DNA of 48,437 bases, from contig DEML01000044.1 in the NCBI GenBank assembly GCA_002359185.1, positions 1 through 48,437 on the forward strand, in the 5' to 3' direction. Below, piece after piece: positions 47,852 to 48,437 of this stretch (its first letter is position 1; each line of letters begins with the position of its first letter). The notes beneath the pieces were generated by a model. It did no database searches, was not told the DNA's origin, and saw nothing but the letters and a program-made list of their open reading frames with translations. This DNA comes from Planctomycetaceae bacterium UBA2671. GTDB lineage: Bacteria > Planctomycetota > Planctomycetia > Planctomycetales > Planctomycetaceae. The position numbers and the translations under genes are program-made.

Positions 47852-48205
47852 TCAACCGAGATAGAGTTCGGTGTGTACTTTCTGAGGAATGCTTTGATAA
47901 AACTTCGGGCCTTTGAGTTCGGTGTGAAGTGGGTCACGTCGATAGCGACCGGTTTCTGTCGGGGGGAGCGGAACATAACGGATCTGTTGCTGCAAGCCAG
48001 CATCGAGTTCGGTCATGCAGCGGATGCCCAGATACTCTCGCGCGGTATTGTTCTCGTCTGTTGTGAAATCTTTCATCGAGATTTCCTCCAACACAATGGG
48101 ATGCCAGTTCAGATATCGCGGAGCAAAACGTTGTTCGTATCGCTCACTCCAAAGCTCTGAGTTGATGTTTGCTTCAATAACCGCATCCAGAATCATCGTA
48201 AGCAC
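47852..48205 (-). CDS. Small orphan protein
   Basis: The frame encodes 117 residues. The GTG at 48205 follows AAGGG by 4 nt; an ATG at 48196 is an alternative. There is no signal peptide or membrane segment. The sequence has many charged residues and a central part (WSERYEQRFAPRYLNWHPIVLEEISMKDFT) and ends in a short hydrophilic stretch (KFYQSIPQKVHTELYLG). No family was recognised. A terminator lies 155 bp downstream, which supports a real transcription unit. Confidence 0.55.
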   Translation of the reverse strand: MLTMILDAVIEANINSELWSERYEQRFAPRYLNWHPIVLEEISMKDFTTDENNTAREYLGIRCMTELDAGLQQQIRYVPLPPTETGRYRRDPLHTELKGPKFYQSIPQKVHTELYLG

Positions 48206-48386
48206 CGGTCCCTTGGTTTACAGGTTTCCCTTCTTCTCTAATTGATAGGATCGGCAAGGCTCTGGTTCTCTCGTCAACAGAACGGGCAACATTTCACCAT
48301 CGCTTCTTAACTTTCAAAACGTGACCTCTGCGAAAGTCAGGATTGATTTGACTGCAATAACATGACTGGGTGTTACAATCGGATTA

Positions 48387-48437
48387 ATGCGAACATTGCT
48401 GATTCGTGTTACCAGTGGACTTACCCAGGTTTGGTGG
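48387..48437 (+). CDS. Possible start of a further gene, cut by the window end
   Basis: ATG 48387 opens a frame of 17 codons to the window end (MRTLLIRVTSGLTQVWW). An extended -10-like TGTTACAAT (48371-48379) ends 7 bp upstream, which would make the mRNA leaderless or nearly so. The evidence is too short to name a protein. Confidence 0.25.
   Translation, partial: MRTLLIRVTSGLTQVWW

Overview
This window looks like chromosomal DNA of a planctomycete (order Planctomycetales, possibly Gimesia/Rubinisphaera-like; the genus is a guess). Support: a DUF6807/PmoA-like protein, a cytoplasmic leucine-rich-repeat protein of planctomycete type, a beta-barrel porin of the BBP2 type, a CobA-HemD fusion, many intergenic palindromic repeats, and a ribosomal protein cluster lacking several genes usual in other bacteria.

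Left part (1-26.7 kb), mixed housekeeping and accessory genes. Two AT-rich orphan genes at 13-1101 come first, then an LRR protein and aroB. A plus-strand cluster follows at 4.9-12.6 kb: PrkA (YeaG) kinase, YeaH/DUF444, SpoVR/YcgB, a small unknown protein and a Ycf46-like AAA+ ATPase. It converges on a HerA-like ATPase. Next come a protein with two DUF3467-like halves, a Nudix hydrolase, a cysteine-rich outer-membrane porin with a strong terminator, an M16 peptidase, DoxX, a large orphan protein, a membrane PIN-TRAM protein (YacL type), a lipoprotein and a DUF6807 protein.

Middle part (26.8-43.5 kb), ribosomal proteins. The S10/spc series runs rpsJ-rplC-rplD-rplW-rplB-rpsS-rplV-rpsC-rplP-rpmC-rpsQ-rplN-rplX-rplE-rpsH-rplF-rplR-rpsE-rplO behind a good sigma70-type promoter and ends at a terminator. 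secY stands alone between two terminators. map follows, then the alpha-operon equivalent rpmJ-rpsM-rpsK-rpoA-rplQ with its own promoter, a leader of about 400 nt and a terminator. rpsN, rpmD, adk, infA and rpsD are not at their usual places.

Right part (43.6-48.4 kb): cobA-hemD (minus) diverges from ilvB (plus, no ilvN behind it). Then come an inverted repeat, micro- and minisatellites, a terminator, a small orphan gene and perhaps the first codons of one more gene.

The most unusual feature is the density of small structured repeats between genes. At least eight palindrome types (four seen more than once here) and three tracts with a 7-bp period occur, including one 95-bp element that can fold as a four-way junction with no unpaired bases at the junction. 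None lies inside the ribosomal transcription units, apart from one inverted repeat between secY and map.
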